Assembly (NCBI RefSeq): GCF_001557235.1
Contig: NZ_LSJI01000103.1
Location: 58,717-122,716 of the forward strand
Source of the DNA: Phenylobacterium sp. CCH9-H3
GTDB lineage: Bacteria > Pseudomonadota > Alphaproteobacteria > Caulobacterales > Caulobacteraceae
Reading direction: 5' to 3'
DNA: 64,000 nucleotides
The translations under genes and the position numbers were made by a program. Numbering within the stretch: position 1 is the stretch's first letter; each line of letters starts with the position of its first letter. Under the pieces are notes generated by a model. That model was not told the origin of the DNA, did not search any database, and saw only the letters and a program-made list of their open reading frames with translations. Positions 15,221-23,859 of this stretch are shown here, one piece after another.

Positions 15221-17413
15221 ATGAAGCGATATTTCGTCGGGGCCGCCATGGGCGTTCTGGGGTTCGTCAGCGCCCAGCCTTCCAGCGCCCAGACCTCGGG
15301 GACCGGCACGACGGTCGACGAACTGGTCGTCACCGTGCAGAGGCGTGAACAGGCCGCCCAGGACGTGGGCATCGCCTTGTCCGTCGTCTCCTCCGAAGAG
15401 CTGGTCCAACGCGGCGTCACCAACATCAACCAGTTGCAGAACGCCACGCCCAGCCTGGAGGTCGAGCCGGCCTTCGGCGGCGGCGCACCGCAGTTCCGAC
15501 TGCGCGGCGTGGGCTTCTCGGACTACGCCTCCAACAACGCGCCCACCGTCGGCGTCTATGTAAACGAGGTCGCCTACCCGGTCCCGATCATGACCCAGGG
15601 GCTGATCTTCGACGTCGCGCGGGTCGAGGTCCTGCGCGGCCCGCAGGGCACGCTCTATGGCCGCAACACCACCGGCGGCGCGGTGAACATCATCACCAAC
15701 CGGCCGAGCAAGGCGCTGTCCGCCGGCTTCATGGCCGAGTATGCGCGCTTCGACCATCTGCGGGCGGAGGGCTACGTCTCCGGTCCCGTCCTGGGCGACG
15801 CCTTGCTGGCCAGACTGTCGCTGGCGACGGAGCAAGGCGGCGCCTACCAGCACCGCCGCACCACCGGCGAGGAATTGGGCGACGCCGATCGCCTGGCCGG
15901 CCGATTGCTGCTCCAGTACAAGCCGGGCGGGCCTGCGGAAGCGCTGTTCGACGTCCACGCCGGCCGCGATAGGTCGGAGGCGATCGGCCTCTATCTCTTC
16001 CGCGGCTTCACGACGCGCAGCGGCGCCGGCGTCTTCATTCCCGCCGACGCCGACCGCTTCGCCACGGACTGGAAGATCTCGCCCTTCCTGGCGCGCGACG
16101 CCAACCTGCCGCTGGACGCCAAGCCAGGGGTGGACAACGAGACCTGGGGCGCGTCGCTCAACGCGTCCTACGATTTCGGGCCGGCGACGCTGACCAACAT
16201 CGTCAGCTACGACCAGTTGATCCGCCGCCAGTACGGCGACTGGGACTCCAGCCAGTCCATCGAGGCCGACACCTATTTCGGCAGCAAGGTGAACGTCGTC
16301 TCGGACGAACTTCGCCTGACGTCGAGCGAGGAGGGGCCCCTGCACTACGTGGTCGGCGTCTACTATTCCCGCCAGGAGCTGAAGGAGCAGTACTACTCTG
16401 ACTTCCTCGACAACTTCGGCACCTATGCCCGGGTAAACTACGACCAGAAGGTCGAGTCGATCAGCGGCTTCGGCCAGGCCGAGTACGCGTTCAACGAGCA
16501 ATGGAAACTGATCGGCGGCCTCCGCTACGAGCGTGAGACCCGCCACCTGAACGGCTTTGGCTCAGCCTTCGGCGGCGCCCAGGCGCTGCGGCCCACCAAC
16601 GTCTCGACGAAGATGACGCCCCTGACCGGGAAGATTGAGCTGGACTTCAAGCCTGTGGAGGGCGCGCTGATCTACGCCTCGGCGAGCCGCGGGGCGAAGT
16701 CGGGCGGCTTCACCACCTACAACACCGGCAATTCCTCGGCGATCCAGCCGTTCAAGCCGGAGATCCTCCGGGCCTACGAAGTGGGCTTCAAGACCAACCT
16801 CGTTCCGTCGCTACAGGTCAACGGTTCGGCGTTCTTCTATGATTACAAGAACCAGCAGGTGCTCTCGACGGTGTTCACGGCCAACGGCCTGGTGGGCCGC
16901 TTCGCCAATGTGCCCAAGTCCGAGATCTGGGGCGGAGAGCTCGAACTGGTTTTCCACCCGACGCCCGCCTTCGTCCTGACCCAGAACGTCGGCTACAAGA
17001 AGGGCGAGTACAAAGAGTTCTTCGAGGTCGACGCCGGGGCTTCGCGTCTGGCTGGCCGGGAGATCACCGTCGACCGGGCCGGTCAGAAGATCCCCTTCCC
17101 GGCGTGGTCCTATCAGGGCTCCGCGACCTACACCTGGGACCTGGGCGCCTACGACCTCGCCGCCAACGTCAACTACAACTTCCGCGACCGCAACGTGAAC
17201 TTCCTCGGCGTCCGTTACGCGGTGGCCAGTTCCTGGACGGTCAATGGGGATCTCACTCTGCGGCCGCACGACGGTCCCTGGGCGGCGACGATCTTCGGAC
17301 GCAACATCCTGAACGAGAAGTACGACCTGACGCGCAACTTCTTCACCAGCTCGGACATCGCCCAGCCGGCGCGCCCGCGCGAATACGGCGTGCGGCTGGC
17401 GTACGACTTCTAG
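15221..17413 (+). CDS. TonB-dependent outer-membrane receptor of the XRE-cupin regulon
   Basis: Outer-membrane receptor of 730 residues. ATG 15221 follows GGGGGA five bases upstream. The signal peptide (RYFVGAAMGVLGFVSAQPSSAQ) precedes a TonB box, DELVVTVQRRE. The plug ends with VEVLRGPQGTLYGRNTTGGA and the barrel closes with a terminal phenylalanine (YGVRLAYDF), the outer-membrane insertion signal. Its promoter holds a regulon palindrome, and it converges on the ABC transporter operon, so the pair probably brings the same substrate through both membranes. The ligand is unknown; a peptide or amide is inferred from neighbours. Confidence 0.92.
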   Translation: MKRYFVGAAMGVLGFVSAQPSSAQTSGTGTTVDELVVTVQRREQAAQDVGIALSVVSSEELVQRGVTNINQLQNATPSLEVEPAFGGGAPQFRLRGVGFSDYASNNAPTVGVYVNEVAYPVPIMTQGLIFDVARVEVLRGPQGTLYGRNTTGGAVNIITNRPSKALSAGFMAEYARFDHLRAEGYVSGPVLGDALLARLSLATEQGGAYQHRRTTGEELGDADRLAGRLLLQYKPGGPAEALFDVHAGRDRSEAIGLYLFRGFTTRSGAGVFIPADADRFATDWKISPFLARDANLPLDAKPGVDNETWGASLNASYDFGPATLTNIVSYDQLIRRQYGDWDSSQSIEADTYFGSKVNVVSDELRLTSSEEGPLHYVVGVYYSRQELKEQYYSDFLDNFGTYARVNYDQKVESISGFGQAEYAFNEQWKLIGGLRYERETRHLNGFGSAFGGAQALRPTNVSTKMTPLTGKIELDFKPVEGALIYASASRGAKSGGFTTYNTGNSSAIQPFKPEILRAYEVGFKTNLVPSLQVNGSAFFYDYKNQQVLSTVFTANGLVGRFANVPKSEIWGGELELVFHPTPAFVLTQNVGYKKGEYKEFFEVDAGASRLAGREITVDRAGQKIPFPAWSYQGSATYTWDLGAYDLAANVNYNFRDRNVNFLGVRYAVASSWTVNGDLTLRPHDGPWAATIFGRNILNEKYDLTRNFFTSSDIAQPARPREYGVRLAYDF

Positions 17414-17432
17414 GCTTCAATGATCGAGGTCG

Positions 17433-17458
17433 GGGCCGCCGTGGCGATGCGGCGGCCC
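17433..17458. terminator. Hairpin between convergent genes
   Basis: GGGCCGCC and GGCGGCCC form a perfect eight-base stem around a ten-base loop between the convergent receptor and ATPase genes. No long T-run follows. A bidirectional terminator is the likely role. Confidence 0.5.
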
Positions 17459-17474
17459 TTCGATTCCGTGGAAT

Positions 17475-19085
17475 TCAGCCGCCGCGCGCGGCCAGGGCCC
17501 GCTCCAGATTCGGCGTCGCGGCCAGCAGGCTCTGCGTATAGGCGTGCCGGGGGCGCAGGAAGACCTCGTCCGTCGTCCCCTCCTCCACGATCCGGCCGCC
17601 CTGCATCACCGCCACCCGGTGACAGATCGCCCGCACCACGCCCAGGTCGTGGGTCACGAAGAGATAGGACACGCCAAGCTCCTGAGAGAGCCTGGCCAAC
17701 AGCTCCAGCACCTGCGCCCGGACAGTGACGTCGAGGGCGGAGACCGCCTCGTCCAGGACGACCAGCCGCGGCTCGGTGATCAGGGCCCGCGCAATCGCGA
17801 TCCGCTGGCGCTGGCCGCCGGAGAACTGGTGGGGGTAGCGGTCGCCGGCGTCCGGCGGCAGGCCGACCCGCTCCAGCATGGCCTGCACGGCCTCCCGGCG
17901 CGCCGCGCCCACGGGCGGGCGCTCCAAAAGATGGAAGGGCTCGGCGATCAGGTCCTCGACCCGCCAGCGCGGGTCGAAGCTGCCGAAGGGATCCTGGAAC
18001 ACCGCCTGGATCTTGCGTCGCAGCCGGCGCGCCTCGGCCGGTGACGCCGGCGGAAACGGCGCCCCGTCCAGACGGACCTCGCCGCCCTGCAGCGCCTCGA
18101 GGCCGAGCACGGCGCGCAGCAGCGTCGACTTGCCGGAACCGGACTCGCCCACCAGCCCCACCGTCTCGCCGGCCCGGACCGTCAGACTTACGCCATCTAC
18201 CGCGCGGAACGGCTGGGCCCGTCGCCACGGCGACGTTCGGCGGCCCGGATAGGCGCGCACGAGGCTCCGCGCCTCCATGACCGGCGCGTCGTCCGAAGCC
18301 CTTGCCGGCGGCGCGGCCTTGGCCAGCACGGCGTCCTCCGCAAGCTTGCGGGCGTAGGGGTGCGAGGGGTTGCGGAGCAGGACGCCGGTCGGCCCCTGCT
18401 CGACGATCTCGCCCTGGCGCATGATGGCCACCCGGTCGGCCATCTGGGCCACAACCGCCAGGTCATGGGTGATCAGGATGAGCCCGGCGCCGTCCTCGCG
18501 CACCAGGTCCCTCAGAAGATCGAGGATCTGCGCCTGGGTCGTGACGTCGAGCGCCGTCGTCGGCTCGTCGGCGATGAGCAGCCTCGGCTTCGCCGCCATC
18601 GCCATGGCGATCGCCACCCGCTGACGCTGGCCCCCCGAGAGCTCGTGCGGGTAGCGGTCGAGGGGGAACCGGCTGGCGGGAAGTCCCACCCTCTCCAGCG
18701 CCCGGGCGGCCTGCGCCGTCGCCTCCGGCCGGCCCACGCGCCGGTGCAGGGCGATGGACTCGGCGACCTGGTCGCCGATGCGCATCAGCGGATTGAGCGC
18801 CGTCATCGGCTCCTGGAAGACGACGCCCACCCGGCCGCCGCGCACGGCGCGCATCTCCGCTTCGCCGGCGGCCGCCAGGTCCTGGTCGCCGAGAAGGATC
18901 CGCCCGGACATGGTCGCGCCCGGCGGCGACAGGCGTAGGATCGAGAGTGCGGTGATCGACTTGCCGGACCCGGACTCGCCGACCAGACCCAGGATCTCGC
19001 CCGGCTCCACCTCGAGCGACACGCCCTTGAGCAGCTCGGCCTGACCGATCCGGAGTCTCAGGTCCTCAATCCGGAGCAAGGCCAT
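17475..19085 (-). CDS. Peptide ABC transporter ATPase with two nucleotide-binding domains (DppD-DppF fusion)
   Basis: Cytoplasmic ATPase of 536 residues that powers the adjacent permeases. The first domain has Walker A GLVGESGSGKS, signature LSGGQRQRVAIA and Walker B LLIADEPTTALD. The second has GLVGESGSGKSTLLRAVLG, FSGGQRQRIAIARAL and LVVLDEAVSALD. The layout matches GsiA/YejF, in which DppD- and DppF-type domains are one chain. The start at 19085 lies two bases past the stop of the permease gene, with no better upstream start. It is the last gene of the minus-strand operon that begins at 26174. Confidence 0.92.
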   Translation of the reverse strand: MALLRIEDLRLRIGQAELLKGVSLEVEPGEILGLVGESGSGKSITALSILRLSPPGATMSGRILLGDQDLAAAGEAEMRAVRGGRVGVVFQEPMTALNPLMRIGDQVAESIALHRRVGRPEATAQAARALERVGLPASRFPLDRYPHELSGGQRQRVAIAMAMAAKPRLLIADEPTTALDVTTQAQILDLLRDLVREDGAGLILITHDLAVVAQMADRVAIMRQGEIVEQGPTGVLLRNPSHPYARKLAEDAVLAKAAPPARASDDAPVMEARSLVRAYPGRRTSPWRRAQPFRAVDGVSLTVRAGETVGLVGESGSGKSTLLRAVLGLEALQGGEVRLDGAPFPPASPAEARRLRRKIQAVFQDPFGSFDPRWRVEDLIAEPFHLLERPPVGAARREAVQAMLERVGLPPDAGDRYPHQFSGGQRQRIAIARALITEPRLVVLDEAVSALDVTVRAQVLELLARLSQELGVSYLFVTHDLGVVRAICHRVAVMQGGRIVEEGTTDEVFLRPRHAYTQSLLAATPNLERALAARGG

Positions 19086-19086
19086 A

Positions 19087-19941
19087 TCAGCGGCTCCGGT
19101 CGAGCTTGGGGTCGAACAGGTCGCGCAGGCCATCGCCCAGCAGGTTCAGCCCCAGCACGCTGAGCACGATGGCGACGCCCGGGAAGATGGCCAGCCAGGG
19201 TGCGAAGCCGATCAGGGTCTGCGCCTCGTTGAGCATCCGGCCCCAGCTCGGCGTCGGCGGCTGCGCCCCCAGGCCGACGTAGGACAGCGCCGCCTCGGCG
19301 AGAACGCCCATGGAGAACTGGATCGCCCCCTGCACGATCAGCAGGTTGGCGATGTTGGGCAGGATGTGCTGCAGCGAGATCAGGCCCTTGCCCTTGCCCG
19401 CGACGCGCGCCGCCAGGACGTAGTCGCGGGTCCAGAGCGACAGGGCCGCGCCACGGGCCACGCGGGCGAAAACCGGGATGTTGAAGACGCCGATGGCGAT
19501 GACGGCGTTGATCGCGCCCGGCCCCGTCACGGCGGTGATCATGATCGCCAGCAGCAGCGATGGGAAGGCGAAGATCAGGTCGTTCGAGCGCATGACCAGC
19601 TCGTCCGTCAGCCCGCCCTTGGCCGCCGCCAGCAGGCCCAGCGGCACGCCCACGAGCAGGCCCACGCCGGCCGCCACGACCGCCACCGCCAGCGAATTGC
19701 GCGCGCCCACCAGGATCATCGATAGCACGTCGCGCCCGAAGTGGTCCGTGCCGAACCAGTGGGCCGCCGACGGCGCCCGCAGGCGCCCGGCCATGTCGAG
19801 GTCCGCGACGGGATAGGGCGTCCACACCAGCGACAGCAACACCGCGACTACGAACAGTCCCGTCAGGGCCGCGCCCAGCCAGAGCGCCGGCGACGCGCGC
19901 CCGCCGCGCGCCGTGGGACCGGGGATGGTCGCCTCGCTCAC
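19087..19941 (-). CDS. Peptide ABC transporter permease, DppC-like
   Basis: Inner-membrane permease of 284 residues. It begins at GTG 19941, which overlaps the stop of the preceding gene (GTGA). Features of the DppC/OppC group are the N-terminal helix LWLGAALTGLFVVAVLLSLV, the motif HWFGTDHFGRDVLSMIL after the first helix, and the cytoplasmic EAA loop AARVAGKGKGLISLQHILPN. Five to six membrane segments are visible. It pairs with the permease half of the fusion protein at 19938-22478 and with the double ATPase at 17475. Confidence 0.91.
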   Translation of the reverse strand: MSEATIPGPTARGGRASPALWLGAALTGLFVVAVLLSLVWTPYPVADLDMAGRLRAPSAAHWFGTDHFGRDVLSMILVGARNSLAVAVVAAGVGLLVGVPLGLLAAAKGGLTDELVMRSNDLIFAFPSLLLAIMITAVTGPGAINAVIAIGVFNIPVFARVARGAALSLWTRDYVLAARVAGKGKGLISLQHILPNIANLLIVQGAIQFSMGVLAEAALSYVGLGAQPPTPSWGRMLNEAQTLIGFAPWLAIFPGVAIVLSVLGLNLLGDGLRDLFDPKLDRSR

Positions 19942-22478
19942 GCCGATCGCCTTCTCAGGCGCGGGTCGATCGCGGCATAGCCGAGGTCGACCAGGAAGTT
20001 CACCACCACCACGGCGAAGACCAGCAGCACCACGACGCTCTGCACCACGATCAGGTCGCGTTGCGTGATCGCCTGGAAGACCAGGCGTCCGAGGCCGGGC
20101 AGGAAGAACACGTTCTCCACGATCACCGCCCCGGCCAGCAGGAAGGGGAACTGCAGGCCCACGATGGTCAGGGTCGGGATCAGGGCGTTGCGCAGCGCGT
20201 GGCGGTAGACCACCTGGCCTTCGCTGAGCCCCTTGGCGCGCGCCGTGCGCACATAGTCCTCGTCCAGCGTGTCGATCAGGGCGGAGCGCAGCACGCGGGC
20301 CAGGATCGCCGCCTGGGGCAGCGCGAGCGCCAGGGCGGGGAGGAGCAGCGCCTTGAGCGCCGGCCAAGCGCCTGCGTCCCAGCCCGGAAAACCCCCGGCC
20401 GGCAGCCAGCGGAGCCCGACGGCGAACACCAGCACCAGCAGCATGGCGAACCAGAAGTTCGGCATCGCCATGAACACCTGGGTCATGCTCATGGTCACGG
20501 TGTCGGACGCCTGCCCCCGCCGGCGTGCAGCGAAGACGCCGATCGGGAAGGCCACGGCGACGGCGAGGACCAGCGCCATCAGCGCCAGCGGCAAGGACAC
20601 GGCCATGCGCTCGGCGATGAGTTGGCCGACCGGCACGCGGTAGGTGTAGCTGACGCCGAAGTCGCCACGCGCCAGCCCGCCGATCCACTCGAGGTAGCGC
20701 TGCGGGAGGCTCCCATCCAGGCCCATCTGACTGCGCAAGGCGGCCACGGCTTCGGGGTTGGCGTTGAGGCCCATCATGTACGCCGCGGGGTCGCCGGGGG
20801 TCACCTGGATCAGCAGGAAGACCACGCCCGTCGCCGCCAGGAAGGTCAGGGCCAGGGCCAGCAACCGGCCCCCGACATAGGCCGCCCCCAGCCGCAGGAA
20901 CGCGACCAGCGTCAGCGCCCCCAGGGCCACAAGCGCGATCGGGCCGCCCTGGGCTGACGTCCGGCCGGCGCCCGCCGCGGCGGCGGCGGGCGATCCCGGC
21001 TCGTCGAACCAGGCGTCGGCGACGACGTTGGCCTGCACGGGCGAGTCCCGCCAAAGGCCGCGCAGGCGCGAGTCCCAGACGTTCAGCTTGGGGAACTCGA
21101 ACAGGAAGACGTTGACCGAATCCTCGGCGATCCGCCGCTGGACCGCCTTCAGCAGGCCGGTCCGCGTTGGGGCGTCGACGGCCCGGTCCAGCTGCTCCAG
21201 CAGAGCGTCGAACGCGGCGCTGCGGTATCCGAAATAATAGTCGCGGCCATAGATGTCGTAGTCCATCGGCTCGGTGTGCGAGACGATGGTCATGTCGAAG
21301 TTCTTGTTCTTCAGCACCTGGTCCAGCCACTGGGCCCACTCCAGGTTCTCGATGGTCACCCGCACCCCAGCCTGGGCGAGTTGCGCCGCGACGATCTCGC
21401 CGGACCGGCGGGCGTAGCTGGGCGGCGGCAGCTTCAACGTCGTCGTGAAGCCATCCGGATAGCCGGCCTGGGCCAGCAGCGCCTTCGCCCGCGCCACGTC
21501 GTGCGGATAGAGGCCGGTGAGGTCCACATGGTCCGGGTTCTGCGGCGGGAAGTGGCTCCCGATCGGCTGGCCGTAGCCGAACATGGCGCCGTCGATGATC
21601 GCCTTGCGGTCGATGGCGTGGGCCAGGGCGCGGCGGACCAGCAGGCTGTCGAACGGCGCCTTGGCGTTGTTGAGCGCCAGGATCGTCTCGCCTTCCGTGG
21701 CGCCCACCACCACCCGGAAGCGCGGGTCGCGGCGCAGTTCGGCCAGGTTCTCGGGGGCCGGGAAATTGGGATAGGCGTCGATGTTGCCGGCCTTGATGGC
21801 GGCATAGGCGGCCGTCGGGTCCGGGATGAACCGGAACACCACGGCGTTCAGGCGGGGCTGTGGCCCCCAGTAGGTGGGGTTGCGCACCAGCTCGATCGCA
21901 TCGCCCCGTCGCCAGCGGGCGAACCGGAACGGGCCGGTGCCGATGGGGTGGGCGGCGTTGTCGGCGGCGCTCTTCGGCGAGACCATCACCGCATCGCCCC
22001 AACCCAGCAGGTAGATCAGCGAACCGGCGGGATGCCCCAGCACGAGGCGCACCGTCAGGGGATCGATCACCTCGACGCGTTCGATCGGTTCGAAATAGGC
22101 CTTCTGGGCGTTGGCCGAGTCCTTCGCCCGCGCCCGGTCGAGGGCAAACTTCACGACGCCGGCGTCGAACGGCGACCCGTCGTGGAACCGCACGCCGCGC
22201 CGCAGGCGGAAGACATAGATCCGGCCGTCGGGCGAGACGTCCCAGGACTCGGCGAGCGCGGGTTCCACCTGGCCGGCCGGGCCGATCCGCACCAGTCCCT
22301 CGAAGACGTTGCCGTAGACCACCTCGTCGGTCGCCGCGGCCGCGCCGGCGGTGGGGTCGAGGTTCGGAGGCTCGAGAGCCATGGCCAGGCGAAGGGTGTC
22401 TCGGGCCTGGGCGGCGGTCGCCAGCGTCAGCCAGGCCAGCAGCATCGCCACGCCCGCCAGAAGCGTCCTGAACCGCAT
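19938..22478 (-). CDS. Fusion of peptide-binding protein (SBP_bac_5) with DppB-like permease
   Basis: A single uninterrupted frame of 846 residues joins two transporter parts that are normally separate proteins. Residues 1-25 form a signal peptide (MRFRTLLAGVAMLLAWLTLA); about 26-490 are a DppA/OppA-type solute-binding domain (LAMALEPPNLDPT, FRLRRGVRFHDGSPF, PIGTGPFRFARW). An Ala/Gly-rich linker near 490-512 leads to an extra hydrophobic helix (IALVALGALTLVAFL), which would carry the chain back to the cytoplasm. A DppB permease follows, with LLIQVTPGDPAAYM, RTARAKGLSEGQVVYRHALR and NALIPTLTIVGLQFP. ATG 22478 has GGAG about ten bases upstream; GTG 22505 is an alternative. No stop separates the parts. 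The binding domain would be tethered to the periplasmic face of its own channel. Confidence 0.88.
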   Translation of the reverse strand: MRFRTLLAGVAMLLAWLTLATAAQARDTLRLAMALEPPNLDPTAGAAAATDEVVYGNVFEGLVRIGPAGQVEPALAESWDVSPDGRIYVFRLRRGVRFHDGSPFDAGVVKFALDRARAKDSANAQKAYFEPIERVEVIDPLTVRLVLGHPAGSLIYLLGWGDAVMVSPKSAADNAAHPIGTGPFRFARWRRGDAIELVRNPTYWGPQPRLNAVVFRFIPDPTAAYAAIKAGNIDAYPNFPAPENLAELRRDPRFRVVVGATEGETILALNNAKAPFDSLLVRRALAHAIDRKAIIDGAMFGYGQPIGSHFPPQNPDHVDLTGLYPHDVARAKALLAQAGYPDGFTTTLKLPPPSYARRSGEIVAAQLAQAGVRVTIENLEWAQWLDQVLKNKNFDMTIVSHTEPMDYDIYGRDYYFGYRSAAFDALLEQLDRAVDAPTRTGLLKAVQRRIAEDSVNVFLFEFPKLNVWDSRLRGLWRDSPVQANVVADAWFDEPGSPAAAAAGAGRTSAQGGPIALVALGALTLVAFLRLGAAYVGGRLLALALTFLAATGVVFLLIQVTPGDPAAYMMGLNANPEAVAALRSQMGLDGSLPQRYLEWIGGLARGDFGVSYTYRVPVGQLIAERMAVSLPLALMALVLAVAVAFPIGVFAARRRGQASDTVTMSMTQVFMAMPNFWFAMLLVLVFAVGLRWLPAGGFPGWDAGAWPALKALLLPALALALPQAAILARVLRSALIDTLDEDYVRTARAKGLSEGQVVYRHALRNALIPTLTIVGLQFPFLLAGAVIVENVFFLPGLGRLVFQAITQRDLIVVQSVVVLLVFAVVVVNFLVDLGYAAIDPRLRRRSA

Positions 22479-22512
22479 CCAGAGCTGACTCCGCGCCGCG
22501 CCCACGCGCGCG

Positions 22513-23796
22513 TCAGACCTGACGGGTCAAGAGCGCATAGGCCGACAGCGCCATCACCTTGGCCGAGTTCACCATGTCGTCGATCCCCACGTACTCGTCC
22601 GGCTGGTGGGCCAGGTCGAGGATGCCGGGACCGTAGGCGATGCAATCGCGCAGCTTGCCGATACGGTCGATATGCTTCTGGTCGTAGGTGCCCGGCGAGC
22701 AGACGATCTGCGCCGAGCGTCCCATCACCTGTTCCACCGCCTCGCAGGTGAAGCGCACCACCGGCCGCTCGGGCTCGGTCATCGACGGTCGCACCTCGAA
22801 CAGGTCCCGCAGTTTGTAGCGGAAGCCCTGGCGGGTCTGGACGAGGCCATCGAGAAGGCCACGGATCTGGGCCTTCACCTCCTCCAGGTCCTCCTCGATG
22901 AGCAGGCGGCGGTCCAGGACCATTCGGCAGGCGTCCGGCACCACGGGCGCGGGTAGGCCGCCGGTGACGTCCGGCTGGCCGCCGTGAATCGAGTTGATGT
23001 TGAGGGTCGGCGTCCGCGCTCCGTCCGGGACCACCGGCATCGCGGTCTGGTGCGAGGCCAGCGCCGGGAAGATCCGCGCCTCCAGTTCGTCGATCACGGC
23101 CCCCATGTGGCGCACGGCGTTGTCGCCCAGGAACGGCATGGAGCCGTGGGCGATGCGGCCCTCGGTGGTGATCTCCGACCACCAGACCCCGCGGTGCCCG
23201 ATGCACACCCGGTCGACGTTCAGCGGCTCGGGGATGATCACATGGTCGACGCGGGGCTTGGAGAACCAGCCTCGTTCGGCGAGGTAGGCCACGCCGCCGT
23301 AGCCGCCGCTCTCCTCGTCGGCGGTGCCGGAGATCTCCAGCGCGCCCGGCAGGGGAACGCCGGAATCGATCAGCGCCTCGACGGCGATGACCGAGGCCGC
23401 CAGGCCGCCCTTCATGTCGCAGGCCCCGCGGCCATAGACCTTGCCGTCCTTCACCACCCCGTCGAACGGCGGGACGGTCCAACCCTCGCCGACCGAGACC
23501 ACGTCGATGTGGCTGTTGAAGTGCACGCAGGGGCCGGGGCCTGCGCCTTCCCAGCGGGCGATGACGTTGACCCTCGGATAGGCGTCGCTGTCGCCGGGCG
23601 TGCCTTCGGCGCGCACGTACTCCACCTGGAAACCTCGTTTGCGCAGCCGCTCGCCCAGGTATTCGGCGCAGGGCCGGTAGGCGTCGCCGGGCGGGTTGAT
23701 CGTCGGGAAGCGGATCAGGTCGCGGGTCAGGGCCACCACGTCGTCGGTGCGGGCCTCGATGGACTTCAGCAGGGCGGCTTCGGCGGGGTGGGACAT
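22513..23796 (-). CDS. M20 family metallopeptidase (ArgE/DapE/carnosinase-like)
   Basis: Cytoplasmic zinc peptidase or deacylase of 427 residues. Metal and catalytic motifs are HFNSHIDVVSVGEGW, GRGACDMKGG, the glutamate pair in SGTADEESGG, and a late histidine in SPGTYDQKHIDRIG. A dimerisation (lid) domain occupies the middle. ATG 23796 follows an AGG eight bases upstream; TTG 23799 is an unlikely alternative. Family members hydrolyse N-acyl amino acids, succinyl-diaminopimelate or dipeptides including beta-alanyl peptides. Its position before the peptide transporter and after an aminotransferase fits intracellular cleavage of an imported dipeptide or N-acyl amine. No signal peptide is seen. 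Confidence 0.9.
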   Translation of the reverse strand: MSHPAEAALLKSIEARTDDVVALTRDLIRFPTINPPGDAYRPCAEYLGERLRKRGFQVEYVRAEGTPGDSDAYPRVNVIARWEGAGPGPCVHFNSHIDVVSVGEGWTVPPFDGVVKDGKVYGRGACDMKGGLAASVIAVEALIDSGVPLPGALEISGTADEESGGYGGVAYLAERGWFSKPRVDHVIIPEPLNVDRVCIGHRGVWWSEITTEGRIAHGSMPFLGDNAVRHMGAVIDELEARIFPALASHQTAMPVVPDGARTPTLNINSIHGGQPDVTGGLPAPVVPDACRMVLDRRLLIEEDLEEVKAQIRGLLDGLVQTRQGFRYKLRDLFEVRPSMTEPERPVVRFTCEAVEQVMGRSAQIVCSPGTYDQKHIDRIGKLRDCIAYGPGILDLAHQPDEYVGIDDMVNSAKVMALSAYALLTRQV

Positions 23797-23859
23797 CAAG
23801 GAACCTGTGGACTGGGAAGATGGTCGGCGCGGCGAGGAACGGTCGTGGTCGGCTTGCCG

